This document shows positions 1-12,598 of a stretch of DNA of 64,000 nt, piece by piece. Numbering within the stretch: position 1 is the first letter of the stretch; the number at the start of each line of letters is the position of its first letter. Origin of the DNA: Spisula solida. Lineage: Eukaryota > Mollusca > Bivalvia > Venerida > Mactridae. The notes under the pieces are model-generated. The model was not told the origin of the DNA. It worked only from the letters and a program-made list of their open reading frames with translations, and searched no databases. A program made the translations under genes and the position numbers. The stretch covers positions 14,458,720 to 14,522,719 of the forward strand of contig OX365950.1 of NCBI GenBank assembly GCA_947247005.1, written 5' to 3'.

Positions 1-59
1 TTCTACTATAAGCTGTCTCCATGTGGTTGCTTTTAAAGTCTGACGGTCCAGCTAGTACT

Positions 60-440
60 GGTACTGTTAGCGTCGAAATGGTTTGAATAAAAATGACCCA
101 ATAACGAACTTCACTTAGATTTTGTTGAGATGTTCAATGTGACCAAGTTTCGTAAAGATTAGGCCAAAATTGTGACTTCTAGTGACAACACAAGCAAGTG
201 GAAGGTTTTCTATTATCTGACATAGTGACCTAATTTTTGACCCCGAATGACCCAATATCAAACTTGACCTATACTTTGTTGAGATGATCGTTGTGACTAA
301 GTTTCATAATGATTAGGCCAAAATTGTGACTTCTAGTGACTACACAAGCAAGAGTGGACAGACTGACGGACGACGGACAAAGAGTGATCACAAAAGCTCC
401 CCTGCCTGAGCTAAAATTAGGCCAAATAGTGGCATCTAGC
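60..440 (-). repeat. AGGTCA-family mollusc repeat, fragment
   Basis: Reverse-oriented copy of the family seen intact at 31978-32914. The strand-specific words (tagattttgttgag, gtgaccaagtttcg, aggccaaaattgtgac) recur twice about 150 bp apart. It ends at a gacggacgacggac tract followed by agtgatcacaaaagctc, the reverse complement of the family's 5' end. A short piece of the same tract lies at 1595-1650. Confidence 0.75.
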
Positions 441-540
441 GTGTTCAAAATGTGTTTCATTAATTTGACCTTGTACCCTACGTAGTTTTTTTTACCTCGA
501 ATGTCCTAATTCAAAAAGAGACATATATTTTGTACAAATA

Positions 541-1392
541 CACTAAGAGGCACTTATAACTGTGCACTTTTCAATTCCTAATAACTTTCTTGTTTGTCAA
601 TATTTTTTAACGAAATTTTGTGTAATTGGTTGTTAGTCGACGCACAACGTAATCTAATATTTAAATATTACGGTTCAATGAATATTGCCCATTAGACTGT
701 GAAAACAACAATTCAACGAATTGCACGAGAAAATCGTGAAACAGCGGGAAATAAAATAACATGTGGTAGTTTTCATTAAATGCATTACCCGTTAACCCAA
801 TAAAACACAAAATAAAATATGTGTCTAGAATGACGCCATGACGTCGCGTTTATCAACACAGGCGTCTCAATGTTACTGTTGGAATATAATTAATTTTGGC
901 ATTCCAAAAGTTTAATTATGTGTTATGCAACCATTAAAGCCCCTGTAGATATTTGGAGCCATATTCTACCTGACTGTCTATCCTTTCATTGTTAAAATTT
1001 GTCAACGTCATTTCTCTGCAATGGCTGGTCCAATTTCAACGTATCTGGATACGTGCCGCATGTTATGCTTGGACCAACTGTCACGGAGATTGCCCTTCAA
1101 ATATGACGTCAATGCGACAACATTGCATAACTTAAACACCCAGAAGGACACGTTGTTAAATGTTGGAAAACTGTGCGCTTTAAACCGGAGCAGATTTCGT
1201 GAATTCACATTTTTACGCAACGCTTAATAATGTGCTAGCGTTTCCTAAATCATGTGTGTTATGAAATGAAATGTGCTAAACTATTATCACGCATCTTTTA
1301 ACTACGCTTACTGCAAATTTCAACAAATATACCCACTAATAACTGAGATAGTGAGATTTGAGTTAGTGCACAGTTATAAGTGCCTCTAAGTG
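541..1392. mobile_element. CACTA-like non-autonomous DNA transposon (MITE), copy 1
   Basis: The termini are inverted: CACTAAGAGGCACTTATAAC at the left and the matching GTTATAAGTGCCTCTAAGTG at the right end, with TA on both sides (539-540 and 1393-1394). A second copy lies in the opposite orientation at 45418-46254. No transposase is seen. A 5'-CACTA terminus with a 2-bp target duplication fits EnSpm/CACTA elements in animals, but a TA duplication would also fit a Tc1/mariner-type MITE. The family name is therefore an inference. Confidence 0.75.
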
Positions 1393-1931
1393 TAGTCATT
1401 TTCAAATTTGACAAAGTTTTAAAAATAGTATGCCAAAATTGAGGCAGGTTATCATTGGGGAATTGTGGACGGACATGACTGTTTCTACGGAATGAACGTC
1501 ATTTAGAAAGTTACAGAAATGAATGTAAGGCACATAAACTCTAAAGTACTAGTAGTAATAGGTTTGTCAAGTTTTTAATCACTTAAAACGGATTTTCACA
1601 GACGGACGCGCCGGACGGACTGACGACAGACGAAGAGCGACATGTGACCTTATAATTAAACCACGGATTCTTTTGCAAATTGCCTATTATGGACATGTAG
1701 CCACGAGCCTAACAAATAATATATGCCTTACACAAAATTCCCCGCCTTTCAAAGTTTCTCCGATCTTTGGTGCGCAGTTATAGTTATGGAAACGCGTAAT
1801 TGAACGCGCATTTCTTCATTTTCAAACTAAATTGGAAGCAATTTGTACACTTGCAAATTTCTTAAAAAATATATTGTGATAATGCTTAGACATCATAGAA
1901 TACTTCACGAGGTTATAAAAAATGTCACTTA

Positions 1932-3939
1932 GGCCAAAAAAAAAAAATTGTGTGTTTCGGGTAACCCGACCCTACCTAGCCGAAAGGCGCCGACCCTAAC
2001 GATTTTTTAAAGTTCCCACAACGATAATTTTATGCTTTGGTCCGGCAAAATTTGAATGTCGGACGGGTCCGACGGAGATTTTAAGTCTGGACGACGATAT
2101 TCCCACATCGTAGTTGAAGATTATTGTAAAGAATGTAACACGAATGTATTTTCGTAAATCCTCGTCGAGATTCAATAAGATATCCCTCCGAAATCGTCAA
2201 AAATGTAAAATAATTCAGCGAAATGAAGGTCGCGAAAACTGATTATTTTTTGGATGCGGATAAAACCCGTAGTACACGGTACGGATTCCGGAATGTTCGC
2301 GATTTTTTTTCTGAATATATTTTTATTTTGACGATTTCCGAGGGGGCTTTTTAACACGAAAAAACGTTGATTTAGTTTAAAGATGTTTGATATTAAATGG
2401 TAAAATGAAAATTCTCTTGACAGAAAGTCCTGTCTGATATATGCTCATTGAATGGGCTGAATGAGCCCATTGTGAAAAGGCAAACTATATAATTAGGCCT
2501 ATTTGAAAACACTTGTTAACTGTGTGTTAAAGCTAACAATGCATTTCTAAATAATTTACCACTGAATAATTTAAGAAGAACATGCATTATCTATACATCT
2601 CTCTTCATTTTTTCGGACTGACAAATGTTCGTTCGGACTGACAATTTTTTTGTTTCTGTCAGTCTGAATGAAGTTTTCGTGAAGCCTGATATGGTCCAAT
2701 AAGGATACCGCATTGAAAATCGGGTAGGCTTCGTATGGAACATGGCGTCTATTGTGCAGATCATTCGTCCCAAATGCCAACATGTGGCCGCATTACGAAC
2801 CTTCCGCGTTCTATCGGATGAAGTCACTTTTTCTAAAGTCGCTTTAAGTTTCTTCATTCTGAAGATTTTCATTCATAAACTCTATCCAACATAAATGTTT
2901 GTGTCAAAAAATGTTTTCAGATGTTTCTAATACTATAAAGTACATTACTTTTGTCATCTGCAATTTGTGTCAACTTTCTTTAGGATCATACATGTATATG
3001 TTGGTTTGTCAATCCTTATGTTTTCTTTTCTGGTTGGAGCAAAATCATGAGAGTAGCATGTAACCATTTTTATAGATACTTTTAGATTATTTGCATCATA
3101 TTTACAGTAGAACCTCATTTGTTCAAACTCTTCAGTACTGAAAATGATTTGTAGATAAGAAAGTACATATGCGCCTGGTCACAAGAAAGTGTATTCTGAC
3201 CTCCCCTTTCCGTGCCAATGAAGGCCTAACAGTAAAATTAAGACATAGCTATAATACTGAAATGAAATAGCTCTTTCGTTGCTATGAAGTAAATAGTTTG
3301 GACCCTGGTCTGGCTATGTGAAACTCATTTTGGTCGACTGGATCCATACTGGTTGCATAATACTGAAGATGTCATAAAGGCATATTTTCTTCTGACATGA
3401 CATAGCTCATATATATTTCCATTTGTTGATATAAACTAGACTAGTGATAAAAATACTTTGTAAAAGACAGAAAGTCTGTATAAGTCTGACATTACTATTA
3501 TAAAATGCAAAACCAGCATTAAATACTGAACATATTTAGTATATTCATGTTTGTGTTTCATTAATACGCTCTAATCTGAGCACAGTGTGCTGTTGCGTTT
3601 TTTGACAGCATCCTGTCCGTCAATATTATGTCAACTAAACAGACCTGCAGTACTAAATTTCCAGAACAAATTCGAACAAAACCCTTGTACAGTTGAATGT
3701 ATTTGTAAGTCAAAATATCAAATGTGCTTTCAGTCAGAATAACAGACATCTAGAATGATCTGAAATCAAATATGAAGCTAGATATACATATAATTTACAC
3801 AGATATATCATCTTAAGCCACCACAAATTCATGACTGGTTTCCCGGCAGGCAAAAAAAAAAAAAAAAAAAAAACCCAAAGCCTACCCTACCTAACTTTTT
3901 TCAGACCGTTACCCTAAACACACAATTTTTTTTTTGGCC
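1932..3939. mobile_element. Possible PIF/Harbinger-like non-autonomous element
   Basis: The left end reads GGCC, an A-run, then TTGTGTGTTT and GGGTAAC. The right end is the inverted equivalent (GTTACCC, AAACACACAA, T-run, GGCC). TTA flanks both sides (1929-1931 and 3940-3942). A 3-bp TTA duplication is typical of PIF/Harbinger. Part of the terminal match is homopolymer, and about 2 kb of interior shows no recognisable transposase, so the two ends could also belong to separate solo copies. Confidence 0.45.
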
Positions 3940-3942
3940 TTA

Positions 3943-5684
3943 AGTAAAAAGCAACTTTATAGTCTGTCAAAAACGCGATTTTGAGTATTTTGACAGTTTT
4001 CATATAGAGTTATATAGGAATGGTAGTAACTAACTTCAAACGAAAATGGAAGCAAAAAGTTAACGTACCATATTAATAAAAATTATATTTAGATAAAGTG
4101 CAGAGAATGAAGATTACTTCACGAGGTTATAAAATTTTGTCATCTAATGTTATAAACAAGTTATTAGTGTTAAACCATACGGCTCCTATATAAATCTATA
4201 GTAAATCAGTGTATCGTAAAACGTTATCGATGTGATCGATTAGACGTTTTCAAGGGAGGCTACTTTGCCGATAACACCCGATAAGTTACAGAAATGTTCC
4301 GTATGTGGATCATATTACTGAATCGGTTCGCGCATGCTCAGATGCCTTATTGGAATGGAATTTTCCGTACTACATTTCTAACAGAATCAACAGTAAAATT
4401 CCACAAAACAACTAGTTCAATGTATATAATTATAATGACAACCATAACAAAAACATTATAGATCTACAATAGATCTATATAATATTATAATCGTGTCAGA
4501 TCTAGACATAAACAACCATGAATGAAATATTATAGCACGTCACGTGACTAGATCACGAGTGATTAATACTGTTTACAAACATCGTGCATTGAATGGAAAT
4601 TATTTTGAACACATTTGATAGAGAATAATATTCCTGATCAGCCAACGAGTTAATAAATCTATCTACATTTTCAATTCATTTCCATACATAAACTCTCGGT
4701 CTTCAATGATTAAATATGTAACGGTCTCTATAAGAAAACGTTACTACATGTAGTAAAGTTGACCTAGATCTACAATTTTCTAGCTTCTACGTACAGCAGC
4801 GTATTTAATGTTCATTTAAGTCTAAAACACAAACAATTAATGTATAATATACAAAATAATATGGCACGTTTCGACGTGACTGTCAAATCATTACCATATA
4901 CAAGTGTGTGGTGTTTTTTAATTATGGTTACGTATTTTCATAGTGTCGCTATTGAGCTAGTTGTAAATGATATAAATAATATGCGTAATTAGTAGCTTGT
5001 CCACATGGATAAGAATTATGAATCACTTAATGAGACACAAAATATGATTATAAAGAAGACTTACCCCTCTAAAGATTAATATCACAAATCCATTACTAGT
5101 TTACTACGAATAACGTACTGCATATCCTCCTGTCTGGATCAATATTGTTTTCAATCTGGCTGCCAGCCAAAATTGACATAAATATAAAGAGAAGGCATGG
5201 ATTTGATTGGTTGAGGACTGAGGACTTTAAGGTCAGACAATATACACATACCCCATGGTGACGCAAGACTTCCACATGTCTCACAACACCCTTCAGTAGT
5301 ACGTTATAGTACGGGGGATATTATTGTACAAAGTAATTATAGAACAGCTCCTGGTTGTATTGTCATACTTCTTGCACTTTAAGTTTTACTGACTTCATAC
5401 TTTGGCAGATATCCAACTTGGTGGTGTACTAAATTAATAGTCTTCGTTATAATTACTGAACGCAGCAAATATATATAAATAGTCTGGTAAAACAGTGGGA
5501 AGTTCCCATTTCTTCGCGAACAAATCCTTATACAGACTTTGTCTAATCAAGCTATGTGTTAAGAAATATATCATTATATAAACTTGAATTGTTACATTTG
5601 TGGTTTTGAGTTTTCTGTCCTTAAATTGGTGCCGATTGACTCTGCTTAAAAATGTTAATTGTGTAGCTTGGGTCACCTGGTAGC
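3943..5684. other. Intergenic, no gene seen
   Basis: AT-rich sequence with scattered short palindromes such as the tagatctacaatagatcta cluster near 4460. Open frames are short, lack splice context and resemble no family I know. Confidence 0.6.
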
Positions 5685-5885
5685 GTTATGTTATGTCATT
5701 TATGTTACGTTGTGTTGCGGTGCGTGGTGGTGCGTTTCGTTGTGTTACGTTACGTTCAGGTACATTACGTTATTTTGAAGTTATATCACATTTTACGTCA
5801 CGTTGTGTTACGCTGCCATCCCTGACCGAATTTTTTTTATCTTTATGTTGCGTTTCATTACGTTATGTTACGTTGCGTTATGTAA
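5685..5885. repeat. GTTACGTT-type low-complexity tract
   Basis: Degenerate tandem words (gttacgttgcg, gtgttacgttac) produce an apparent 117-residue frame at 5693-6046 that is Arg/Cys/Val-rich and low complexity. I treat it as a repeat and not as a gene. Confidence 0.7.
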
Positions 5886-6256
5886 TACAGTATAATTATA
5901 CTACATGCTACAATTTGTATGTCACATTTGATGAGTGGTTTTTATTGCTGGTCAAACGAAGAGTAGAAATGGACTCGGTGATAAGAAAATCACCATGTGA
6001 TCGAGTCATAAAAACAATTACGCTCTATGTACCATATATAAGATGATATATATATAGAGCATGTTTTTGGTACTCAATGAACGCGCGGTTTAACTGTAAC
6101 TTCAATTTGATACACCCCTCCACCAATTTATACACTCAACATCGAATATGACCGGAAGGTGCTTTGTCTAGAAAACAGTATATTTAGATAAAAAATAGGA
6201 GGGCGTGTAAAAGATATACCTATTCAGGGGGGATAAACACGTGACCATAATTTGAA

Positions 6257-6268
6257 ACAAGATGGCGG
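6257..6268 (+). promoter_or_regulatory. YY1-like initiator motif
   Basis: caagatggcggc matches the AAGATGGCGGC core often found at or just downstream of metazoan start sites. It lies 40 bp before a consensus splice donor. Confidence 0.4.
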
Positions 6269-6394
6269 CGTAGACGCGAATATTATCGTTTTGGGACTGT
6301 TATTTCAAGGTGAGTACGGAATTTAAACATCTTACATATCCCATCATATGGTACTCTAAGCGCGCTTTCCAGCGGAGTATAATATGCTGGTCTG

Positions 6395-6660
6395 GTATGT
6401 TTACTTTCTGAGAACATTAAGACCAAACTTTCGAGTCGAGCACAAGAAGCCGTGGTGCATTTCACGCTTTTGATAAATTTTATTGTTTTTGAGACCAAAT
6501 CGCACTTTTGTGGAGTATTTAAAGCAACTTCTTACTAGAAATAGTTTATAAAGTATGTCAGCACAAGTCATTGGTTCATATTTTTCATATTTACGACATT
6601 TACAAATTTTGCAAGAATTGGTGCATCCCACGCCGAATAAAACGATGGTGCATTTCACGT
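6395..6660 (-). repeat. Inverted repeat partner of 9276-9550
   Basis: The stretch containing ggtgcatttcacg, ttttgtggagtatttaaagc and caagaattggtgcatcccac reappears inverted at 9276-9550. The word CGTGAAATGCACCAT recurs within each copy. This is a dispersed repeat of unknown class; the frames over it are not genes. Confidence 0.7.
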
Positions 6661-7422
6661 TATTTTGAGATACGCATGTAATAATTTACCACAATTTCGC
6701 ATACATGTAATTGGTTTCTCTTGCAATGTTTTTTTCTGTTAGAACAAAGGTATTAGTCTAAGAACGTTTGTTTGTTTGTTATTTGGATATGGCAAATGGA
6801 TTGCACAACATATCTGCATGTTTTGAAACTCATGATTGAATAATAAACCGAAACTGTCTTAGTACAGTGTTAGTACTTGTTCTATACCATTTGTATGCAT
6901 TATAAGCCCGTACCAGTATTATACGTTATCTAACTAATCCTATTTCATTTCCTTAGATATGATCGAAGACCTGAGGACAGAGTTTGGGAAGGTCTTAAGA
7001 AGCATATCGGGTCTTCGAGATCACGAGAGACGCCACAGACGCCGCGTCCATGTTTCTTGTGCCCGTGGAGAAGAACCCGGCTCATTTTAAAATATTAAGT
7101 TGCTACTGTTTGGCATACAATCCAGGAAAACTGGGTTGTCAAGTCGTGGTTTGATTAGTCATAGATAGTATTCAAGTAACGTAAAAGTATGTCAAGACTA
7201 CAGAACTAAACGTGGAAGTATCGATAAATGTGCACAGATATTGCAATATTAATATGCATTTTATTATTTTTGATATGTGAAACTACTTAATCTATAACAT
7301 AGTGTTTGCCCAGAGACTGGTTTGTGCTGATATGTTATGTTCGTAACAATGTTCCTATGTTTTGTCGCAATATACACGTGCCTTATGATAAAGGTATCAC
7401 ACTATTTATATGCAATTTAAAC

Positions 7423-7652
7423 CGTGGAGGAAATTGCCCGATTTGGCAATTCGGGGATTCCACTAACAATTTGCCCCATCGGGAAATTTTGCTCCAAAAA
7501 TTGTCAGATCGATCTATAGAAACGCCCACCGTTTTAAAAACTAACCTGTACATTTTATTGCCCGATCAGGCATTTTTTCGAGCAGAATTTCACGATCGGG
7601 CAAATAATTAGAGGAATCACAGAATTGCCCGATCGGTCAATTTCCCCCACTG
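7423..7652. mobile_element. MITE with GTGGAGGAAATTGCCC termini, copy 1
   Basis: It starts near gtggaggaaattgcccga and ends with the inverted tcggtcaatttcccccactg. Interior words such as cccgatcgggc are also palindromic. A related, longer copy lies at 8403-8969. The superfamily is not assigned. CAGTGG-like ends recall hAT, but no 8-bp duplication was found. Confidence 0.65.
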
Positions 7653-8402
7653 ATCAACGAACGTTATATTGTTTTTTTAATTGACACATTCCATGCTGAA
7701 ATCAACAATTTATGCTTAGAGTTGATCACAATCGCAACGGTAAATATGCTCTTATTTTACTTCGAAGGGAGGTAATTTAAAAAATACCAAAGTTTGACTC
7801 AATCTGCATCAAAATGCTTTAGACATTGTTGATATCACTATTGATTTCCTTAACAATAGTACCTTCTATTGATGTTTAGAGCCAGAAAACAGTTCAACTG
7901 CCATTGAGTATATTGTTTTGATAAGCAGAGTGCTTTTTGAACAAAACGAGTTATTCCCCGTCGTGTTCAGAATTACAGTGTTACTTTGCCAAAGTATGGA
8001 ATTCTTTAATAGTTTCAGCAGATCAATAGCCACAATGTTTCTACATTGTACTTGCATATTTCTTCATTAAGTATTGTCATATAAAAACATTAAACGTGGA
8101 TACTTTCTATTTTGCTGATGATACTTTCCTGTGATTGATAAATTTTGATTACTCAAATGTGTTGTTTATTGTTCAGTAATGTTTAATAAACGAAATCATC
8201 GTCATATTGTATTTGTTTATTTCTCGTATGACAAGGTTATATAATCAATTATCAGTAACGATCTAGAAGTCTTTAACTGATGGTGTGCTGCAGCAAGATT
8301 TTCGGCGACGAGGTCTTTGTAACTTCGTTCACGCACCATCCTACAAGAAAATAATGTGTTCAAAGGGTTAGATTTAAGTAACATAAAAACATTAGCCTTT
8401 GT

Positions 8403-8969
8403 CAGTGGAGGAAATTGCCCTATCGTGAAATTCGGGGATACTTGTCCGATCGGGAAATTTTGCTCCGTAAATTGCCTGATCGGACAATAGAAATGCCCAC
8501 TTATGGACATTTAACCTGTGTATATGGATATTTGCCATAAAGACTTTCTGATTGCATATTTCGTAGCACAAAAGGTTTGTCTGAAACCCTACTGTTCAGA
8601 ACTCTTTTACATTGTCTATATTCTGAGATATATTAAGTGTTTTATGTTCACTTTCCCGATTAGATAAGTAATTATATTTTGAATAGTATAAAGTTGCCAA
8701 AGCGGACTAGTTAATACAACGAATTTATACTGGCCGAATAAAGCAGTTTTAAGGCTATATATCTCAGAATCAAGACATTTCAAAGGAAATTTGAACGGTA
8801 CGATCTTGGATATAAACAATGTGATATGAAACATTTGTTCAGGCTATCGCTTGGTCAAATATCTTTATGCCAAGGTTAGTCTTCTAAGGTATAAATAAAT
8901 TGACCACTTTTTTCGCCCGGACGGGAATTTTTTCAATCATAATTGCCAATCGGCCGATTTCCCCCACTG
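8403..8969. mobile_element. MITE with CAGTGGAGGAAATTGCCC termini, copy 2
   Basis: The left end CAGTGGAGGAAATTGCCC and the right end gattccccc-type CCCCCACTG mirror each other. The first 100 bp closely match copy 1 at 7423-7652. The middle (8510-8900) is extra sequence absent from the short copy, so copy 1 may be an internally deleted form. Confidence 0.6.
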
Positions 8970-9275
8970 ATTGTTTACAAATGAAAATGACAATAATTAT
9001 AAACACTGCACGGTACACTTGCCACTAGCTTCAGTATAGTCTGAACGTAAATATCATTTTTAAAGTGATGATGCACAAAAGCGAACAAAATAAGGCTTCA
9101 GGAATGCATTGTCATTTTATTTGCCAACAAATGCTAGTGTTATCTCCGGCGCACTACATGTACATGTATATAAGATACGACTTGTGAACTACAATAAGAT
9201 ATTCAGGATGCATGCTTTATACTATTAATATAAGAAAATGACACTCATTCCTGTACTAAAATACATGTCAGCGTG

Positions 9276-9550
9276 AAATGCACCATTCTTTGTTTTGGAT
9301 TGGACGTGAAATGCACCATCGTTTCATTCGGCGTGGGATGCACCAACGCATTCGAAATTGATAAATCGCATAAATATGATAAATATGAGCGAATGACTTG
9401 TGCTGACATACATTATAAACTATTTCTAGTAAGTGGTTGCTTTAATACTCCACAAAAGTGCGATTTGATCACAAAACCACTAAAATTTATCGAAAGCGTG
9501 AAATACACCATGGCTTCTTGTGCTCGACTCGAAATTTTGGTCTTAATAAT
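9276..9550 (+). repeat. Inverted repeat partner of 6395-6660
   Basis: It carries CGTGAAATGCACCAT three times with one variant, and the same internal order as 6395-6660 on the other strand. The 104-residue frame here is repeat-derived. Confidence 0.7.
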
Positions 9551-10280
9551 TGTACATTACAGTAGTGTAACTGAAAATAAAATATAGCCTCCTCTGATGG
9601 GTCCAATATTGGCCTTTGCTTTTCGAAGTGACAATATCCGTATTTAGAGACACGTTTCGTGTAATAGACCGTTTCGTGACGCCCCATTTCGTCTTTAACA
9701 TGTCATATCGTCAACAAAATTTACGTACGAATTACGTTCAAGCATTCAAGAAATGAGTAAACCTAGTTTCTTTAAAAGAAAGTAAGTAAACAATAAAGAA
9801 ACAAACATAAACTTCTTAAAGTGCTTCTTGTTTTAATGTTACTATACTTAACTTAGTCGAAGAATATAATACCTCGATCAAATAATTATTCTATTAATAT
9901 CAGGTGATTAAATTAATTTATTTTTATTTTACGTCAGGGGATTAGTTAACTGACATTACTAACTTACATTTATACACATCTTATCCGGACTAATTGTTTG
10001 ATGTGTTGGGTATAATGTTTTTATTCATTTTGACGCTATAAAAATGGCAATTTTCAATGTGACACTGTCACCGACATGGGGGATAGGCAGCCAGCATGTA
10101 CCCTACCAGCCTACTATTTTATACTTCCTTAGTCAATTCAATCTTCTCATTGTTTACCTATATTAAGAAAGGTGAATATCGGAAAATTGAGTGCGTGTCA
10201 CATAACTTGTCGTATTTTTTTATACGTATATTTTATATTTCGGGTATCAGCGTGTAGCGAAGATATTACACTTTCCGGAT

Positions 10281-11444
10281 AGGCAGTGGCTAGTCGTCCG
10301 GCACCGGACGACTAGACAGCGAAATTAGTCGACTAGACAGCGTAATAAGTCGTCCGTCAGTGGACTATTAGCAAACACTATGTGCATTGGCTAGAGAACC
10401 ATCATTCTATTTCTACGCATTCTATTTCTACGCATTATGCATCTACCTTATAATAAAGGTTACAATAAACTACGAATATAGGCAAGACATGTCAATGCCT
10501 TATCTGCAACCATTTTGTGACCTCCCGTGTATCTCCGTATATTGTCCGCCATAGTATAAACTGGCACGAATGAATGCGGAAATCGCTGTCGGCATGAGAT
10601 CTATATATAGTGCAAAAATCTCCAAGTTGATTGAAATGGTAATGCTGTGTTAAAGTGACATACAGTAGCATTATGCTATGCTCATTATGATAAGTAGTAG
10701 GTAATGAAGATGTAGAAGAAATGGTACATGTGTCACAAACAAAGCTAATGTGGCAATTAATTTATAATTATTTTTCATTCGCAGTTTTAATGACACATAT
10801 ATACAAAACAATACAATTGTACTTTTTATTTGTTTTCATTTTAAATAGAACAACAACAACAATATACAATATGACCTACCATGATAACATTTATAAACGG
10901 CAACATTGTTTTCACACTATTATATAACCAGTGACATTCCAAACTGCAATTACCTTACACAGCAATTAAATTTTTTCAACATGAAGTAAAATACTTTCCT
11001 CATATAAATTATAATACTGTAATTGAAACATTCTTTGTTCCCTTACTACCGGTACTTCTAGCTCTATTTCTAATGCCATTTCTAATACACAGCTGCACCA
11101 TTGCTATTTGTCGCGCTTTATAAAACCCGACAGCGATTTCCGCATTCATTCGTGCCAGTTTATACCATTCCAATACGGCGGACAATATACGGAGATACAC
11201 GGGAGGTCACAAAATGGTTGCAGATAAGGCATTGACATGTCTTGCCTATATTCGTAGTTTATTATAATCTTTATTATAAGGTAGATGCATAATGCGTAGA
11301 AATAGAATGACGGTTCTCTAGCCAATGCACGTAGCGTTTGCGAGTAGTCCACTGACGGACGACTAATTTCGCTGTCTAGTCGTCCGGCGCCGGACGACTA
11401 ATATCGCTGTCTAGTCGTCCGGTGCCGGACGACTAGCCACTGCC
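10281..11444. mobile_element. hAT-type foldback MITE with long TIRs and 8-bp TSD
   Basis: The element begins AGGCAGTGGCTAGTCGTCCG and ends with the inverted CTAGCCACTGCC. The inverted arms run about 10281-10600 and 11130-11444 and include the palindromic gtcgtccggcaccggacgac word once on the left and twice on the right. Both sides carry the identical 8-bp TTCCGGAT (10273-10280 and 11445-11452). An 8-bp duplication with CAGTGGC-like ends is characteristic of hAT elements. The roughly 530-bp loop holds no transposase, so it is non-autonomous. A terminal fragment of the family lies at 29512-29600. Confidence 0.85.
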
Positions 11445-11452
11445 TTCCGGAT

Positions 11453-12598
11453 ATATATACAGTTCAGTCCTTAAATACACACCCTTAACACAAGTCAGAA
11501 TCGCGAATATGGTTTGGTCACCAATTTAGAAGTTCAGTATATACACCGGAAACAAACGGACATGGCCGAGCTTTCACGATTGAACAACTATGAATGACGC
11601 GGCACACAGTCTAGCCAATCAAACGATCGCTTCGAAATCTGTTGAGGTCGAAAGGTTATTGGAATACTAAATAAAATTGGAAATGGACGGTGGCGAATTT
11701 CCTACATTTTTTTTAAATTATCGATCTATTGAAATATTGCGATGTTTAATTGGCATGTGAGGTAAATTATTTAGTTACACTAACTGAAAGGATGACTAGC
11801 TAGGCCCGTTTGTGAAGCATACATTCTGTTTCAAGGCAAAATTCACGTTTACAAGCGTGGAAATCTGGGTTTTGCTGAACGTCTTAAGTTAGTGACCTAA
11901 TTAAGGAATCGTATTCTTGATTCTGACGTTCGGTGTGTAAAGGGTGTGTATTTAAGGACTAGAGTGTTGATATATCCTGAAAGTAAAATAAAGTAGCTAC
12001 ACGCTGATACCCGTAATATACCATTTCAATGAATAATAAACCCGCACGGCTACAAATGTGACAGGCACTTTTATAATCGGAAATTCTGTTAGTAGCCTGT
12101 CATAGATAGTAAACAGTGGTAAAATCTGATTTGGCTGGGGGAGTGTTTGGGTACGTGCTGACTGCCTATGGTCACTGACACTTTTTAACATTTCACTTTT
12201 TGATGCAAATGTTGATAATTATGTATAATCATATCTATATAGTTTCAATGTATTATAAAAATTTCAGCAGAAAATCTTAGCTTGAAAAGTCAATTTCTTT
12301 CTGTCACAGACTCACAGTTACACTCTGATGACTTTAATTGGGTGCAGGACTAAGCGTACCAATGCATTAGCGTACCACTACACAAGCGTACCATTTTCAG
12401 ACTAAGCATACTACATATGAATTATACTATAATAGGGTATAATATATTGACCGGGACATTAGGTGTTATAAATATATATCTATTATCGACCTACTAGGTT
12501 TGGGTAATTCATTAATAGGTGAAAATTGAAAATACATGTATATAAAGAAATCACACATTTTCAACTGAAGTAAAGGATGCATATACACTCTTTCATTA
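11453..12598. other. Intergenic, no gene seen
   Basis: AT-rich sequence. The only patterned part is 12350-12412, where the word agcgtacca recurs three to four times at roughly 18-bp spacing. Confidence 0.55.

Larger units (their letters stand above)
6251..7101 (+). other. Candidate two-exon transcription unit, coding status unclear
   Basis: A YY1-like start motif (caagatggcggc, about 6257-6268) is followed by a consensus donor (caag|gtgagt, intron from 6309). A good pyrimidine-rich acceptor (tttcatttccttag, ending 6956) opens a second exon. The first ATG in the spliced second exon (6959) gives a basic 43-residue frame, MIEDLRTEFGKV to the stop near 7089. Another frame is open longer (beginning YDRRPEDRVWEGLKKH, stop near 7101) but has no ATG upstream. 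I recognise no family. It could be a short protein, a long noncoding RNA or chance splice signals. AATAAA-type signals occur only near 8180. Confidence 0.3.

Noticed and set aside
5693..6046. 117-residue + strand frame
   Set aside because: Made of degenerate GTTACGTT words; no domain, no splice or start context.
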